Below, one piece after another: positions 33,689-41,975 of a stretch of DNA of 64,000 bases. The stretch's first letter is position 1. The number at the start of each line of letters is the position of its first letter. The notes below the pieces were generated by a model that saw nothing but the letters and a program-made list of their open reading frames with translations, searched no databases and was not told where the DNA came from. Origin of the DNA: Schaalia cardiffensis. GTDB lineage: Bacteria; Actinomycetota; Actinomycetes; Actinomycetales; Actinomycetaceae. The stretch spans positions 67,650 to 131,649 of the forward strand of contig NZ_JAEKIA010000004.1 of assembly GCF_016405145.1 (NCBI RefSeq). The letters are read 5' to 3'. Both the position numbers and the translations under genes were made by a program.

Positions 33689-33992
33689 CCTATTCCACCT
33701 TTCCCGGCAGAAATGGGTGTCATAGGGCAGGAATAGGGCGGGAAAGGTGGAATCCGCGCGGGGCGGGAGCAGGGTGTGGTGGTCGGGAAACCTGGGATCC
33801 GGAGAGGGGAGGGGCGGAGCTTCCTGGTTCGGCATCCACCATTGTCTGTTCGATGTTTTCTTGCGTGCGTCATCGCCTATTCCACCTTTCCCGGGGGATG
33901 GCGATGCCTATTCCACCTTTCCCGGCAGAAATGGGTGTCATAGGGCAGGAATAGGGCGGGAAAGGTGGAATCCGCGCGGGGCGGGAGCAGGG
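33689..33992. repeat. two identical copies of an 86-bp palindromic (REP-like) element
   Basis: Copies at 33689-33774 and 33907-33992 are identical over 86 bases. Each has 15-bp inverted arms ATTCCACCTTTCCCG and CGGGAAAGGTGGAAT (33692-33706 with 33739-33753; 33910-33924 with 33957-33971) around a 32-base loop, then GCGCGGGGCGGGAGCAGGG. An extra solitary left arm lies at 33879-33893. Sequences just before the copies (GTTTTC...TGCGTGCGTCAT) are also similar. Confidence 0.92.
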
Positions 33993-34355
33993 GTTGATGT
34001 GGCTGAGGACGTCTGGAATCCGCGCGGGGAAGGGGAACTCTAAGGTGTTCGCTTGGGGTCGTGGGCGTGTAGATGGCATCAAACCTGGCGGTCTTGTCGT
34101 GGGGCGCCCGTTCGGGCCGAGGCATGTTCCCCCTGCGTGCCGAAACATGTGCCCCTGCGTGCCGAGGCGTAGAGCCCCTCGACGCTGAGACGTGCCCCCC
34201 CGTGCAGAGGGCTACACCCAGGTAGGCAGCTGCGGCTTTCTCGAGGGTGGGCACAGCCCCTCTACGCCGAGGATTACACGTTTGGTGGAGCCCCGGAAGA
34301 GGCCCCACTGGAAGTGCCCCCTCCACGCCGAGGGCTACTTCCCTTCCGTGTCCCC

Positions 34356-35504
34356 TCAGAGTTGGGCGGTATCCCCCAAGAACTCATCGAACATGGCGGT
34401 GAGCTGGGAGTATTCGAGGAGGAAGCCGTCGTGCCCATAGTCTGAGTGGATTTGACGGTAAATGGCACCGGGGATCTGCTCGGCGATCTTGCGGAGTTGT
34501 TCAGGGAAGAACAAGCGATCCGAATCCACGGCGACAACAAGGGTCGCTGCCGTGATCCGCGCCAATGCTTCGGGAATGCCCCCGCGCTCGCGGCCCGCAT
34601 CATGCGAGAGCATCGACCTCGTAAGAGCCACATAGGACCCAGCATCGAAGCGGTTGACGATCTTCGTGCCGTGATAGTCGAGATATGACTCAACGGCGAG
34701 GCGCCCGCCATGCAGGGGGTCCTCGTCCCCCTGAGGGCGCCTTCCGAAGCGAGTATCGAGTTCTTCGGGGGAACGATAGGTCGTATGAGCGATCTGACGA
34801 GCCAGAGCGAGTCCGGAACTGGGCTTGTCCGGGGAGGTGTAGTAGTCGCCCCCCTGCCAAGCGGGGTCCAATTCGATTGCCCGCAACTGCGTATGTGCCC
34901 AGGCCGCCTGTTCGGCCGTGGTGTGTGCGCCCGAGGCGACGACAATGAGTCGGCGAACTCGCTCGGGCATATCGACGGCCCATTCGATCGCGCGGTGCCC
35001 GCCAAGAGAAGCGCCGACGACGAGGGAGAAACTCTCAATACCGAGCTGATCGGCCAGAAGGGCCTCAGCTGCGACCTGGTCGCGCGTTGAAATGACAGGG
35101 AACCTTGAGCCCCAGGGAGCTCCATCGGGTGCTAAGGAAGAGGGACCCGTCGAACCTTGGCATCCGCCGAGCACATTCGGGGCAAGGACGAAGAACTTCT
35201 CTGTGTCGATGACTTTGCCCGGTCCGACGATCTCATTCCACCATCCACCGGTTGCTTGTCCCTCGGTCGCCTCGCCGACCACGTGGGCGTCCGCAGTGAG
35301 CGCGTGGAGGATGAGGACGGCATTCGACTTCTCAGTGTTGAGCTCACCCCAGGTCTCGTATGCGAGTTTGGTGCCGGGCAGGGTTTTGCCGTTCTCCAGC
35401 TCCAGGATTCCCAGGTCTGCGAAGAGGCGTTCAGCGACGGGATCGCCCTCGTTCCACCCTCCGGAAACGGGTGCCGAGGGACCGGTGTTGGCGGCGGTGG
35501 GCAT
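34356..35504 (-). CDS. metX: homoserine O-acetyltransferase
   Basis: 382 residues, alpha/beta hydrolase fold. Acetyl-CoA + L-homoserine gives O-acetylhomoserine for methionine synthesis. Family segments: KLAYETWGELN, LILHALTADAHV, GWWNEIVGPGK, NVLGGCQGSTGP, the nucleophile in GASLGGHRAIEW near residue 160 (many homologues read GGSMGG), and the Asp and His in VDSDRLFFP and SDYGHDGFLLE. AAGGAG is placed before the ATG. Encoded 144 bp downstream of metY and in the same direction, so both enzymes of the direct sulfhydrylation route are together. Confidence 0.95.
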   Translation of the reverse strand: MPTAANTGPSAPVSGGWNEGDPVAERLFADLGILELENGKTLPGTKLAYETWGELNTEKSNAVLILHALTADAHVVGEATEGQATGGWWNEIVGPGKVIDTEKFFVLAPNVLGGCQGSTGPSSLAPDGAPWGSRFPVISTRDQVAAEALLADQLGIESFSLVVGASLGGHRAIEWAVDMPERVRRLIVVASGAHTTAEQAAWAHTQLRAIELDPAWQGGDYYTSPDKPSSGLALARQIAHTTYRSPEELDTRFGRRPQGDEDPLHGGRLAVESYLDYHGTKIVNRFDAGSYVALTRSMLSHDAGRERGGIPEALARITAATLVVAVDSDRLFFPEQLRKIAEQIPGAIYRQIHSDYGHDGFLLEYSQLTAMFDEFLGDTAQL

Positions 35505-35648
35505 CGATTCTCCTTGGGGTGGACGAGGGTGAGGGGGTGTTTGGAGGAGGGGATGGGAACTGTAGGTAGCTCTCCGGGGTTTAGAGGTTGAGGTGAAGGG
35601 TGAGGCTCATCCTTCGTGTCGAGTGACAGTGTCCAGGTCCCCGACTGT

Positions 35649-36983
35649 TCAGGACGCGACGGTGTTGGCCGCTGTGAACCCGATTTCGAGGTCGGCGATG
35701 ATGTCGTCGATGTGCTCAATGCCGATCGACAGGCGGAAGGTTCCTCCTTGAATGCCCGCGGCTTCAAGCTGCGAGGGCGACAATTGGGAGTGTGTCATCG
35801 AGGCCGGGTGAGTGGCGAGTGTCTTGTTGTCACCGAGGTTGGCGATGAGGGGTAGGAGCTCGAGTGAATCTGCGAAAGCGCGCCCCGCTTCGTAGCCGCC
35901 CTTGATGACGAAGGAGAGAAGGGGGCCGGCGCCTCGTGGACAGTATTTGAGGTGAAGGTGGTGCAGCGGCGAGGATTCGAGGCCCGCGTAGTTCACCGAT
36001 TCGACCTGTGGATGCGCTTCGAGGTAGCGGGCGACGGCGAGGGCGTTGTCCGTTGCCCGTTCGATGCGCAGTGACAGGGTCTGGATGCCCGACTCGATGA
36101 GGAAGGCGTTGAAGGGGGAGGGGACGAAACCGAAGTCGCGCTGCCCGAGGAGGCGGGCGCGCAGGATGTAGGACAGATTCTTTCCGAATGCGCCCCCTTC
36201 GCCGAGGTCGCGCGCGTAGACGATTCCCCCGTAGGAGGGGTCGGGAGTGTTGAAGTGCGGGAAGCGCTTCGGATCGGCCGAATAGTCGAAACGCCCGGAG
36301 TCGACGATGAAGCCGCCCATGGTGGTGCCATGTCCGCCCAGGGATTTTGAGGCCGAGTGGACGACGATATCCGCACCCCATTCGAAGGGCCTCGTCAGAT
36401 AGGGGGTGGACACCGTGTTATCAACGATGAGGGGGACCCCAACTTCGTGGGCGGCTTGGGCGATTGGTTCGATGTCGAGGATGTCTCCGCGCGGATTGGG
36501 GATGGCTTCGCCGAAGAAGGCGACGGTCTTGGCGTCGGCGAGGGTTTTCCATGCCTCAGCGTTGAGGGGGTCGGAGACGAAACGAACCTCGATCCCGAGG
36601 CGGCCCAGAGAGTTCTTCAGCAGTGTGACGGTGCCGCCGTAAAGGGAACCGGAGGCGACGATGTTATTTCCCGTGTCTGCCAGGTTGAGGATCGAGAGGG
36701 CGGTTGCGGACTGTCCCGACGCGAGGAAAAGGGCGCCGACTCCCCCTTCGAGGGCGGCGACACGCGCTTCGAGGGAGTCGTTCGTCGGATTCGATAGGCG
36801 GGTGTAAATATTGCCGATCTGTCGAAGGGAGAAACGATCGGCCGCCTGTTCGGCGGATTCGAAGGCGAATCCATTGGACATATGGATCGGCAGGGCTGTT
36901 GCTCCGGTCGCGGGATCGCGGTCCCAGCCTGCGTGGACCTGCTGGGTTTCAAACTTCCAGTTCTGGGCGTTGGACTGGGGCAT
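35649..36983 (-). CDS. metY: O-acetylhomoserine sulfhydrylase
   Basis: 444 residues, PLP enzyme of the Cys/Met metabolism family. Makes homocysteine from O-acetylhomoserine and sulfide, using the MetX product. Segments: FETQQVHAGWDRDPATGA, IYTRLSNPTN, GGVGALFLASGQSA, VDNTVSTPYLTRPFEWGADIVVHSASKSLGGHG with the PLP lysine in SASKSLGGHG. The ATG at 36983 is chosen because AGGAG lies seven bases upstream and the protein family starts there. That AGGAG is enclosed by a hairpin at the end of a structured leader, suggesting translational control. Confidence 0.95.
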   Translation of the reverse strand: MPQSNAQNWKFETQQVHAGWDRDPATGATALPIHMSNGFAFESAEQAADRFSLRQIGNIYTRLSNPTNDSLEARVAALEGGVGALFLASGQSATALSILNLADTGNNIVASGSLYGGTVTLLKNSLGRLGIEVRFVSDPLNAEAWKTLADAKTVAFFGEAIPNPRGDILDIEPIAQAAHEVGVPLIVDNTVSTPYLTRPFEWGADIVVHSASKSLGGHGTTMGGFIVDSGRFDYSADPKRFPHFNTPDPSYGGIVYARDLGEGGAFGKNLSYILRARLLGQRDFGFVPSPFNAFLIESGIQTLSLRIERATDNALAVARYLEAHPQVESVNYAGLESSPLHHLHLKYCPRGAGPLLSFVIKGGYEAGRAFADSLELLPLIANLGDNKTLATHPASMTHSQLSPSQLEAAGIQGGTFRLSIGIEHIDDIIADLEIGFTAANTVAS

Positions 36984-36984
36984 T

Positions 36985-37150
36985 GTGGGCTCCTGAGAGA
37001 TCTGAGGAGCGGGAGCTGTACGGCGCGATCTTGGGCGCTTGCGACCTCCCGCAGGGACTGGGGTTGACTGCACGCCAGCACTGTGCGCTCTGGCGCGACA
37101 GGGATGCTGGGGTCCAGTCAGCGGGGCATTCGCAAGCTCATGATGACGAG
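36985..37150 (-). promoter_or_regulatory. structured metY leader, possible SAM-IV-like riboswitch
   Basis: Read on the minus strand: TCATGAG, then stem GCTTGCGA (37137-37130) pairing with TCGCAAGC (37044-37037). Nested inside are CCCGC/GCGGG, TGACTG (37120-37115) with CAGTCA (37070-37065), and a CGCCAG/CTGGCG hairpin (37073-37095). The block TCATGAGCTTGCGAATGCCCCG resembles the conserved 5' part of SAM-IV as I remember it. Near the start codon GCTCCT (37010-37005) pairs with AGGAGC (36994-36989), hiding the ribosome binding site. The location before a methionine gene fits a SAM sensor. Assignment to SAM-IV is tentative; the base-pairing is read directly. Confidence 0.5.
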
Positions 37151-37355
37151 GCTACGGCGTGGAAGGGAGTGAAAGGGGAGCTGTTCAGAAGCTGGGACGA
37201 GGTGACACCCCTGTGAAAGATGGTGTGATTGTGATGAATGTAAATAATAGGGAAGATAGTGGATGGTGTTGCGTGCTGAGACTGAAGTGAACTACGCTCG
37301 CGAGAAGGTACACCAGCTCCGGTGGGCCTCCGCGTCCTCGACGATAGGTGATTCA
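37151..37355. other. divergent promoter region between metY and the NlpC/P60 gene
   Basis: 37214-37262 is markedly AT-rich (for example GAATGTAAATAATAGGG) inside GC-rich DNA and probably holds promoters for both directions; TATTAT on the minus strand is a possible -10 for metY. I see no clear -35 elements and no c-di-AMP (ydaO-type) leader before the wall hydrolase gene. Confidence 0.35.
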
Positions 37356-38633
37356 GTGTCTGATTCGAGCAGCCGATCACACTCCTTCCGCTTACGCGCA
37401 GGAATCATCGCGCTCTTGGCCAGCGCCGCTCTTCTTCTCCCACAGATTGCGCAAGCCGCTCCCTCCGAAGAGGACATTGCCCGCGCCCAGGCTGAAGAAG
37501 AAGCGGCACGAATGTCGGTCGCTCAGATCGAGGTTCGCCTCGCCACAGTTTCCGCACAGGCGGACATGGCCATTCAAGAGGCGCGGATCGCTGCTGAACA
37601 GCTGAACGCTGCGAACCTGGAACTCGAACAAGCGAGGATGACTGCCTCGAAGGCCCAACAAGACGCGGACCAGGCGCTTTTAGAGTTCGAGCAGGGCAAA
37701 CAGCAGATCGCCTCCGTCGCTCAAACCGCCTACCGCGAGGGCGCCGCCTCCCTCGATTCTCTCGCCCCCTATCTTGGGGCCGATGGCTTACGCACCGTTG
37801 AAACGAAGCAAGCCTCCCTTGACTCCTTCTCCGCATCCGCTGACGCGAAGATGCAGGAGGTTGCGGCGCTCGAACAGGTCGCCAGGGTCATGCAATCTGC
37901 TGCCGATGAAGCCGTGAACGTCCAACAAGCTGCGACTGAGGAAGTTGAGGCTCGCACTGAAGCAGCTCGCGCCTCCGCCGAATCCGCTCTTGCCCTTCAG
38001 CAAACAACCGCAGCTCAACGCGAGGTCTACGTCAACGAACTCGCGAAGAAGCAGGGCACCACCGTCGAACTCATCAACGAAAGGGAAGCTGCCCTCGAAG
38101 CCGAAAGGCAGGCGGCAGCTCAAGCGGCCGCTGAAGAAGCCGCGAGGCGTGCGGCTGAAGAAGCAGCCAGGCAAGCAGCTCAAGAGGAGGAAGACTGGGA
38201 GGAACCCTCCTACGTCGCCCCCTCCCAGTCTTCACGAGGGTCTTACTCTCCCTCCTGGTCCTCCTCTGGAGGGGCTTCCACCGCAATTGCGGCCGCGAAG
38301 TCCTTCTTAGGTGTCCCCTACGTGTGGGGTGGTGAATCCTACGGAGGCGTCGACTGCTCGGGTCTGACGAAGCTCGCATGGGCTGAAGCTGGGGTCTACC
38401 TGCCGCACTATTCGGCCTCCCAGTACGGCTATGGAACGCATGTGCCGATCGATTCGATGGAGCCCGGTGACCTGATTTTCTGGTCCTCCAATGGATACCA
38501 GTCCGGCATCTACCACGTCGCTATGTATCTTGGCGGCGGTCAGATGATCGAAGCTCCAACTTTCGGTATGACGGTACGCATTACCTCGATCTGGGGCTGG
38601 TCTCAGCTCATGCCCTACGCGACGCGCCTCTAA
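37356..38633 (+). CDS. NlpC/P60 peptidoglycan endopeptidase with coiled-coil domain
   Basis: 425 residues from GTG 37356: signal peptide (LRAGIIALLASAALLLPQIAQA), a long Ala/Glu-rich coiled coil to about residue 285, a Ser/Pro linker, then an NlpC/P60 domain. The catalytic Cys is in VDCSGLTKLAW (Cys334) and the His in YHVAMYLGG (His387). Cuts peptide stems in the wall, probably during division, as in RipA-like proteins. The start is uncertain: in-frame ATG at 37263 would add 31 residues before the signal sequence; AGGTGA precedes the GTG. Followed by a hairpin. Confidence 0.9.
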   Translation: MSDSSSRSHSFRLRAGIIALLASAALLLPQIAQAAPSEEDIARAQAEEEAARMSVAQIEVRLATVSAQADMAIQEARIAAEQLNAANLELEQARMTASKAQQDADQALLEFEQGKQQIASVAQTAYREGAASLDSLAPYLGADGLRTVETKQASLDSFSASADAKMQEVAALEQVARVMQSAADEAVNVQQAATEEVEARTEAARASAESALALQQTTAAQREVYVNELAKKQGTTVELINEREAALEAERQAAAQAAAEEAARRAAEEAARQAAQEEEDWEEPSYVAPSQSSRGSYSPSWSSSGGASTAIAAAKSFLGVPYVWGGESYGGVDCSGLTKLAWAEAGVYLPHYSASQYGYGTHVPIDSMEPGDLIFWSSNGYQSGIYHVAMYLGGGQMIEAPTFGMTVRITSIWGWSQLMPYATRL

Positions 38634-38670
38634 GGCCCACCCCTTCAGCACTCATTCCGCCTGGATGCGA

Positions 38671-38689
38671 GGCGCTCCGTGGGAGCGCC
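38671..38689 (+). terminator. hairpin after the NlpC/P60 gene
   Basis: GGCGCTCC-GTG-GGAGCGCC, a perfect 8-bp GC stem with a 3-nt loop, 38 bases after the stop codon, no T run. Confidence 0.55.
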
Positions 38690-39017
38690 GGGGCTCGAAC
38701 GGGGAACGTCTTCACCCCCGCCTTTGAGGCTCGTATCTCGAATGCCGCGTTCTGCGTGAAGTGGAGGTGCTCAGCATGAAGCGTTGGGCCTCGTGCGCCT
38801 GCTCGTTCACACTGATTGTTACACAAAGCTAGTTGTCATCCCTCAAGCAGGTGGGCGCATGTTCGCCAGTCAGGCGCAGCGTCTTATGAGACGCGCGCAC
38901 TCTGAGACACTCGGGGCGTGAGGTGTGCGCATAGCACGCCGCTCGGGATCTCATCCTCGAACAGTCTGGTGCATTCCCCAAGCGGACAAGGTCTTCACCA
39001 ACACGCCCAGACACAAG

Positions 39018-39057
39018 GAGCGGGTGGTCATGAGCCGCAGCTCATGACCACCCGCTC
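39018..39057 (-). terminator. long hairpin after ppa
   Basis: Perfect 18-bp stem GAGCGGGTGGTCATGAGC / GCTCATGACCACCCGCTC with loop CGCA, 17 bases past the ppa stop on the minus strand. Confidence 0.85.
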
Positions 39058-39073
39058 GGGGTGTGAATAGCTC

Positions 39074-39583
39074 TCAGTGCCCGGCCTCGTGCTCCTTCAA
39101 ACGTTCATAGGAACGCTTGATCTCAGCTTCGGCCTCTTCACGCCCCACCCAGTGGGCGCCTTCAACCGACTTTCCGGGCTCGAGGTCCTTGTACACCTCG
39201 AAGAAGTGCTGGATTTCAAGACGGTGGAATTCCGAGACGTCCTCGATCTCAGTACGCCACGATGCGCGCTGATCCGACGCGGGAACACACAAGACCTTGT
39301 CGTCCCCGCCCTTCTCGTCGGCCATGCGGAACATACCGAGTGCGCGGCAACGAATCACACAACCAGGGAAAGTGGGCTCTTCAAGGAGGACGAGGGCGTC
39401 AAGCGGATCGCCGTCTTCACCGAGGGTATCATCAATGAAGCCGTAATCATCGGGATACCTTGTCGAGGTGAAGAGCATACGGTCAAGGCGGATGCGTCCC
39501 GTCTCGTGATCGATCTCGTACTTGTTCCTATTCCCCTTCGGGATCTCAATGGTCACATCGAATTCCACCGCGAACTCCTTCAT
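39074..39583 (-). CDS. ppa: inorganic pyrophosphatase
   Basis: 169 residues, family I soluble pyrophosphatase, hydrolysing PPi to phosphate. Motifs: [39 protein letters not shown], and the metal-binding [10 protein letters not shown]. The ATG at 39583 starts at the conserved [17 protein letters not shown]; the longer frame from 39634 overlaps the promoter region of the divergent dacB. No clear Shine-Dalgarno sequence is visible. Confidence 0.96.
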   Translation of the reverse strand: MKEFAVEFDVTIEIPKGNRNKYEIDHETGRIRLDRMLFTSTRYPDDYGFIDDTLGEDGDPLDALVLLEEPTFPGCVIRCRALGMFRMADEKGGDDKVLCVPASDQRASWRTEIEDVSEFHRLEIQHFFEVYKDLEPGKSVEGAHWVGREEAEAEIKRSYERLKEHEAGH

Positions 39584-39672
39584 ATTGCGCCAGTGACTGA
39601 GGGTGTCGGATCGGCCGCCCCGGCGCCTCACCATTAGGGTGGGAGCGGTTGTTGAACCTCGGAAGGAGATCC

Positions 39673-41049
39673 ATGCGGCGCGAAACTCTTACAGCGATTG
39701 TAGGCGTTGCAGTACTCGCGCTGGGGATCAGTGGGTATGTTGCCGCCGATATTGCCGACCGAGTACCAGGGTTCCTCACCACCGCTGAAGTGCCGAGCCC
39801 TGCCGACCCCCCTCAATTACCTGCCGATTCAGGCCAATCCCTCGCCACGTTCTCCACTCCTGAAGGCGAGCCTGTCCTCTCTTCCGACGTCGCCCAACTC
39901 TGGGCAAGCGTCGCCCAATCCGCCGAAGAGGGGCAGTGGAAGGCCTGGGGAAACGTTATCGATGCACGAAGCGGGGAGGTCCTCCTTGATGCTTCAGCAA
40001 GCCAGGCGCATACTCCCGCGTCCACCACGAAGGTCCTCACCGCTTTCGCGGCCCTGAAGACCCTCGATCCGGCGAGCACACTCTCAACGAGCGTGCAGGC
40101 ATCCGGCTCTGAACTCTTCCTCAGCTCTGAAGGAGATTTCCTCCTCGGGGCGGGCACATCCGATCCTGACGATGTCAACGGTCGCGCGGGGCTCGCCGAC
40201 CTGGCTGAGGAGGCGGCCGCCGCCCTCGTCAATGCCGGAACGACCAATGTGACCCTGAACTGGGCGGATTCTCCCTTCGACGGGCCCGATCGCCTGGAAG
40301 CCTGGACCGCCCAAGACGTCCAAGGCTACGTCGGAGCAGTCGGAGCGATGGCGATTGATGCGGGACGCACAGCCCCCTCGGTCTACGTTTTCGTTGACGA
40401 CCCCGAGTCCACCGTCGCAGCCGTTTTTGCCCAGCGCCTACAAGAGCGAGGAATCGCAGTGACTTTGGGGGGAGCGTCGAGCGGACTTGAAGGCGCAGAA
40501 ACGATCGCCACGATCCAATCGGCGTCCCTGGGCGAGCAGATCCGATGGATGCTCTACAACTCCGACAACACTCTCGCCGAACAACTGGGGCGCCTGAGCG
40601 CGAAGGCCCGAGGTGTCGAAACTTCCTTCCCAGGAGCCGTTTCCGTGATCCGCCAGACCTTGGAGGAATCCGGAGTACCGACGAGTGGCCTTTCCCTGGG
40701 GGATTGCTCGGGATTGTCCTCCGATGACAGGATCGCCCCGCAAACCCTGGTGGGCGCCATCAACGTCTCACTTTCCTCTACCGGCCCGCTCGCCGACCTT
40801 CCTCGAAGCCTGCCCTGGTCGGGACTCAATGGCACGATGGAAAGACGCATGACAGGTGGTGGGGCTTATGCGAATGCTCAGGCCAAGACGGGAACGCTGG
40901 GAGAAGTGTCATCCTTGGCTGGGATCGTACAGACCTCCACGGGCAGGATCCTCGTGTACGCCATTGGAAGTGAGAATGTTCCCGATGACGGTGGAGCCTT
41001 GACCAGGCCGGTGCTTGACGCTTTCGTTACGGGGCTGGCCGGCCTCTGA
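39673..41049 (+). CDS. dacB: D-alanyl-D-alanine carboxypeptidase/endopeptidase (PBP4, S13 family)
   Basis: 458 residues, secreted or membrane-anchored by the N-terminal helix ([19 protein letters not shown]). Penicillin-binding motifs: SxxK in [10 protein letters not shown] (Ser117, Lys120), SxN in [10 protein letters not shown] (near 297), and KTG in [10 protein letters not shown] (near 405). Trims or cuts peptidoglycan stem peptides. GGAAGGAG lies five bases before the ATG. First gene of the conserved actinobacterial block dacB, zincin homologue, tilS, hpt, ftsH. Confidence 0.94.
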   Translation: MRRETLTAIVGVAVLALGISGYVAADIADRVPGFLTTAEVPSPADPPQLPADSGQSLATFSTPEGEPVLSSDVAQLWASVAQSAEEGQWKAWGNVIDARSGEVLLDASASQAHTPASTTKVLTAFAALKTLDPASTLSTSVQASGSELFLSSEGDFLLGAGTSDPDDVNGRAGLADLAEEAAAALVNAGTTNVTLNWADSPFDGPDRLEAWTAQDVQGYVGAVGAMAIDAGRTAPSVYVFVDDPESTVAAVFAQRLQERGIAVTLGGASSGLEGAETIATIQSASLGEQIRWMLYNSDNTLAEQLGRLSAKARGVETSFPGAVSVIRQTLEESGVPTSGLSLGDCSGLSSDDRIAPQTLVGAINVSLSSTGPLADLPRSLPWSGLNGTMERRMTGGGAYANAQAKTGTLGEVSSLAGIVQTSTGRILVYAIGSENVPDDGGALTRPVLDAFVTGLAGL

Positions 41050-41132
41050 ACCACCCGCGCCACCAGGGGTTTTCCGCCGGGTGAAGCCCCTGTCCTTCCC
41101 CGTGTCAGCAGGGGGCTTTGTAGAATGAGCCC

Positions 41133-41975
41133 ATGTCGATGCGGATTGGCTCCAGAGGAATTGCACGAGCACTCAACACCTTCAGCTCTGCGGGGCCAAT
41201 GACGAACTCCTCGATCGCTGCCGGGGCCGTCACCCGCCTCAGGCGCGCCGCACGCTGGTCCGAGCCCTACGTGGAGAGCCTCAGTGCCCTGCCCGAAGCG
41301 GCAAAAATTGCCACATCTCCCGTCCTCGTCCTCGACCGGCATTCCTTCGCGCTTCAGACGGCTCGCACCTTGGACACGATCGCGCCCATCTACGAGCTTC
41401 GCGAGCTGCGCGACCGCGCTATCACGATCAGGGCCCTTTCTCGTCGAGCCACGGGACTATGGGATCCGCGTGTGAAGGCTCGAGTCCTCATCGCACCGAA
41501 TGTCCTCGACGCTGCCCACGCCCATTCCCTCGACCAATCCGACTGGTGCAAGTGGGTTGCCCTACGAGTCGGATTGGAAGGCCTCATCGTGCACAAGGCG
41601 CCGAACCTGGTGGATCCAACCCTGGAGAACACGGACTTCCTGGCCCGCCTCCTCCTCGTGGATGCCCTCCTCGATGCGCTGATGCTCCGCCTCACCCCAA
41701 CGGACCTGTCCTCGGTCCTGTGGATTCGCAACTTCGGCCCGAAATCCTCAATTCGTACTCTCGTCTCTGCGCTCCTCCTTGACTCTTCAATCCCGCAGAC
41801 CGAGCTTTTCCGCGCATACGAGGACTATCGGAGAATCTCCCACGAGGTCGTGAGCTCAAACTCTTTGGGCTCTGCCCTTGATGCTCTTTCCCGCAACGAG
41901 GACCCCTTCCCGGACTTTGCCCGCAAAGGGCCCGAAGCGACGACACCTCCGACTCTGACGAGCCCGCGTGTCTGA
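41133..41975 (+). CDS. zincin_2 (DUF2342)-like protein lacking the HExxH motif
   Basis: 280 residues. Position between dacB and tilS, and stretches such as LQTARTLDTIAPIYELRELRDRA and VLIAPNVLDAAHA, suggest the actinobacterial zinc-dependent metalloprotease (DUF2342) usually found here. Where that family has a V(V/A)LHExxHxxQF helix, this protein reads WVALRVGLEGLIV (from Trp141): the first His is Arg145, Glu is Val146 and the second His is Glu149. It is also shorter than the usual 350-400 residues. Probably a catalytically inactive relative kept in the operon. It overlaps tilS by eight bases. Family assignment is from context and pattern, not proven. Confidence 0.7.
   Translation: MSMRIGSRGIARALNTFSSAGPMTNSSIAAGAVTRLRRAARWSEPYVESLSALPEAAKIATSPVLVLDRHSFALQTARTLDTIAPIYELRELRDRAITIRALSRRATGLWDPRVKARVLIAPNVLDAAHAHSLDQSDWCKWVALRVGLEGLIVHKAPNLVDPTLENTDFLARLLLVDALLDALMLRLTPTDLSSVLWIRNFGPKSSIRTLVSALLLDSSIPQTELFRAYEDYRRISHEVVSSNSLGSALDALSRNEDPFPDFARKGPEATTPPTLTSPRV

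Larger units (their letters stand above)
33446..34355. repeat. 910-bp gene-free region with several repeat families
   Basis: Contains three tandem 32-bp units (33505-33600), two identical copies of an 86-bp palindromic element (separate entry), and at 34110-34335 loosely repeated CCCCTGCGTGCCGAGGCG-like units. The latter resemble the CCCCTTGTACGGGGCT motif at the left end of the window. Open frames across it follow the repeats in several phases and have no ribosome sites. Confidence 0.75.
38634..39073. other. convergent intergenic region with two hairpins
   Basis: Separates the NlpC/P60 gene from ppa. Contains the hairpins at 38671-38689 and 39018-39057 (own entries). Between them is non-repetitive sequence with no supported gene; small open frames lack ribosome sites. 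Confidence 0.6.

Noticed and set aside
33446-34355. CRISPR array
   Set aside because: Repeats are contiguous without unique spacers of equal length, and no cas genes are present.
37151-37355. c-di-AMP (ydaO-type) riboswitch before the NlpC/P60 gene
   Set aside because: Often present before actinobacterial wall-hydrolase genes, but I could not find the expected conserved blocks.
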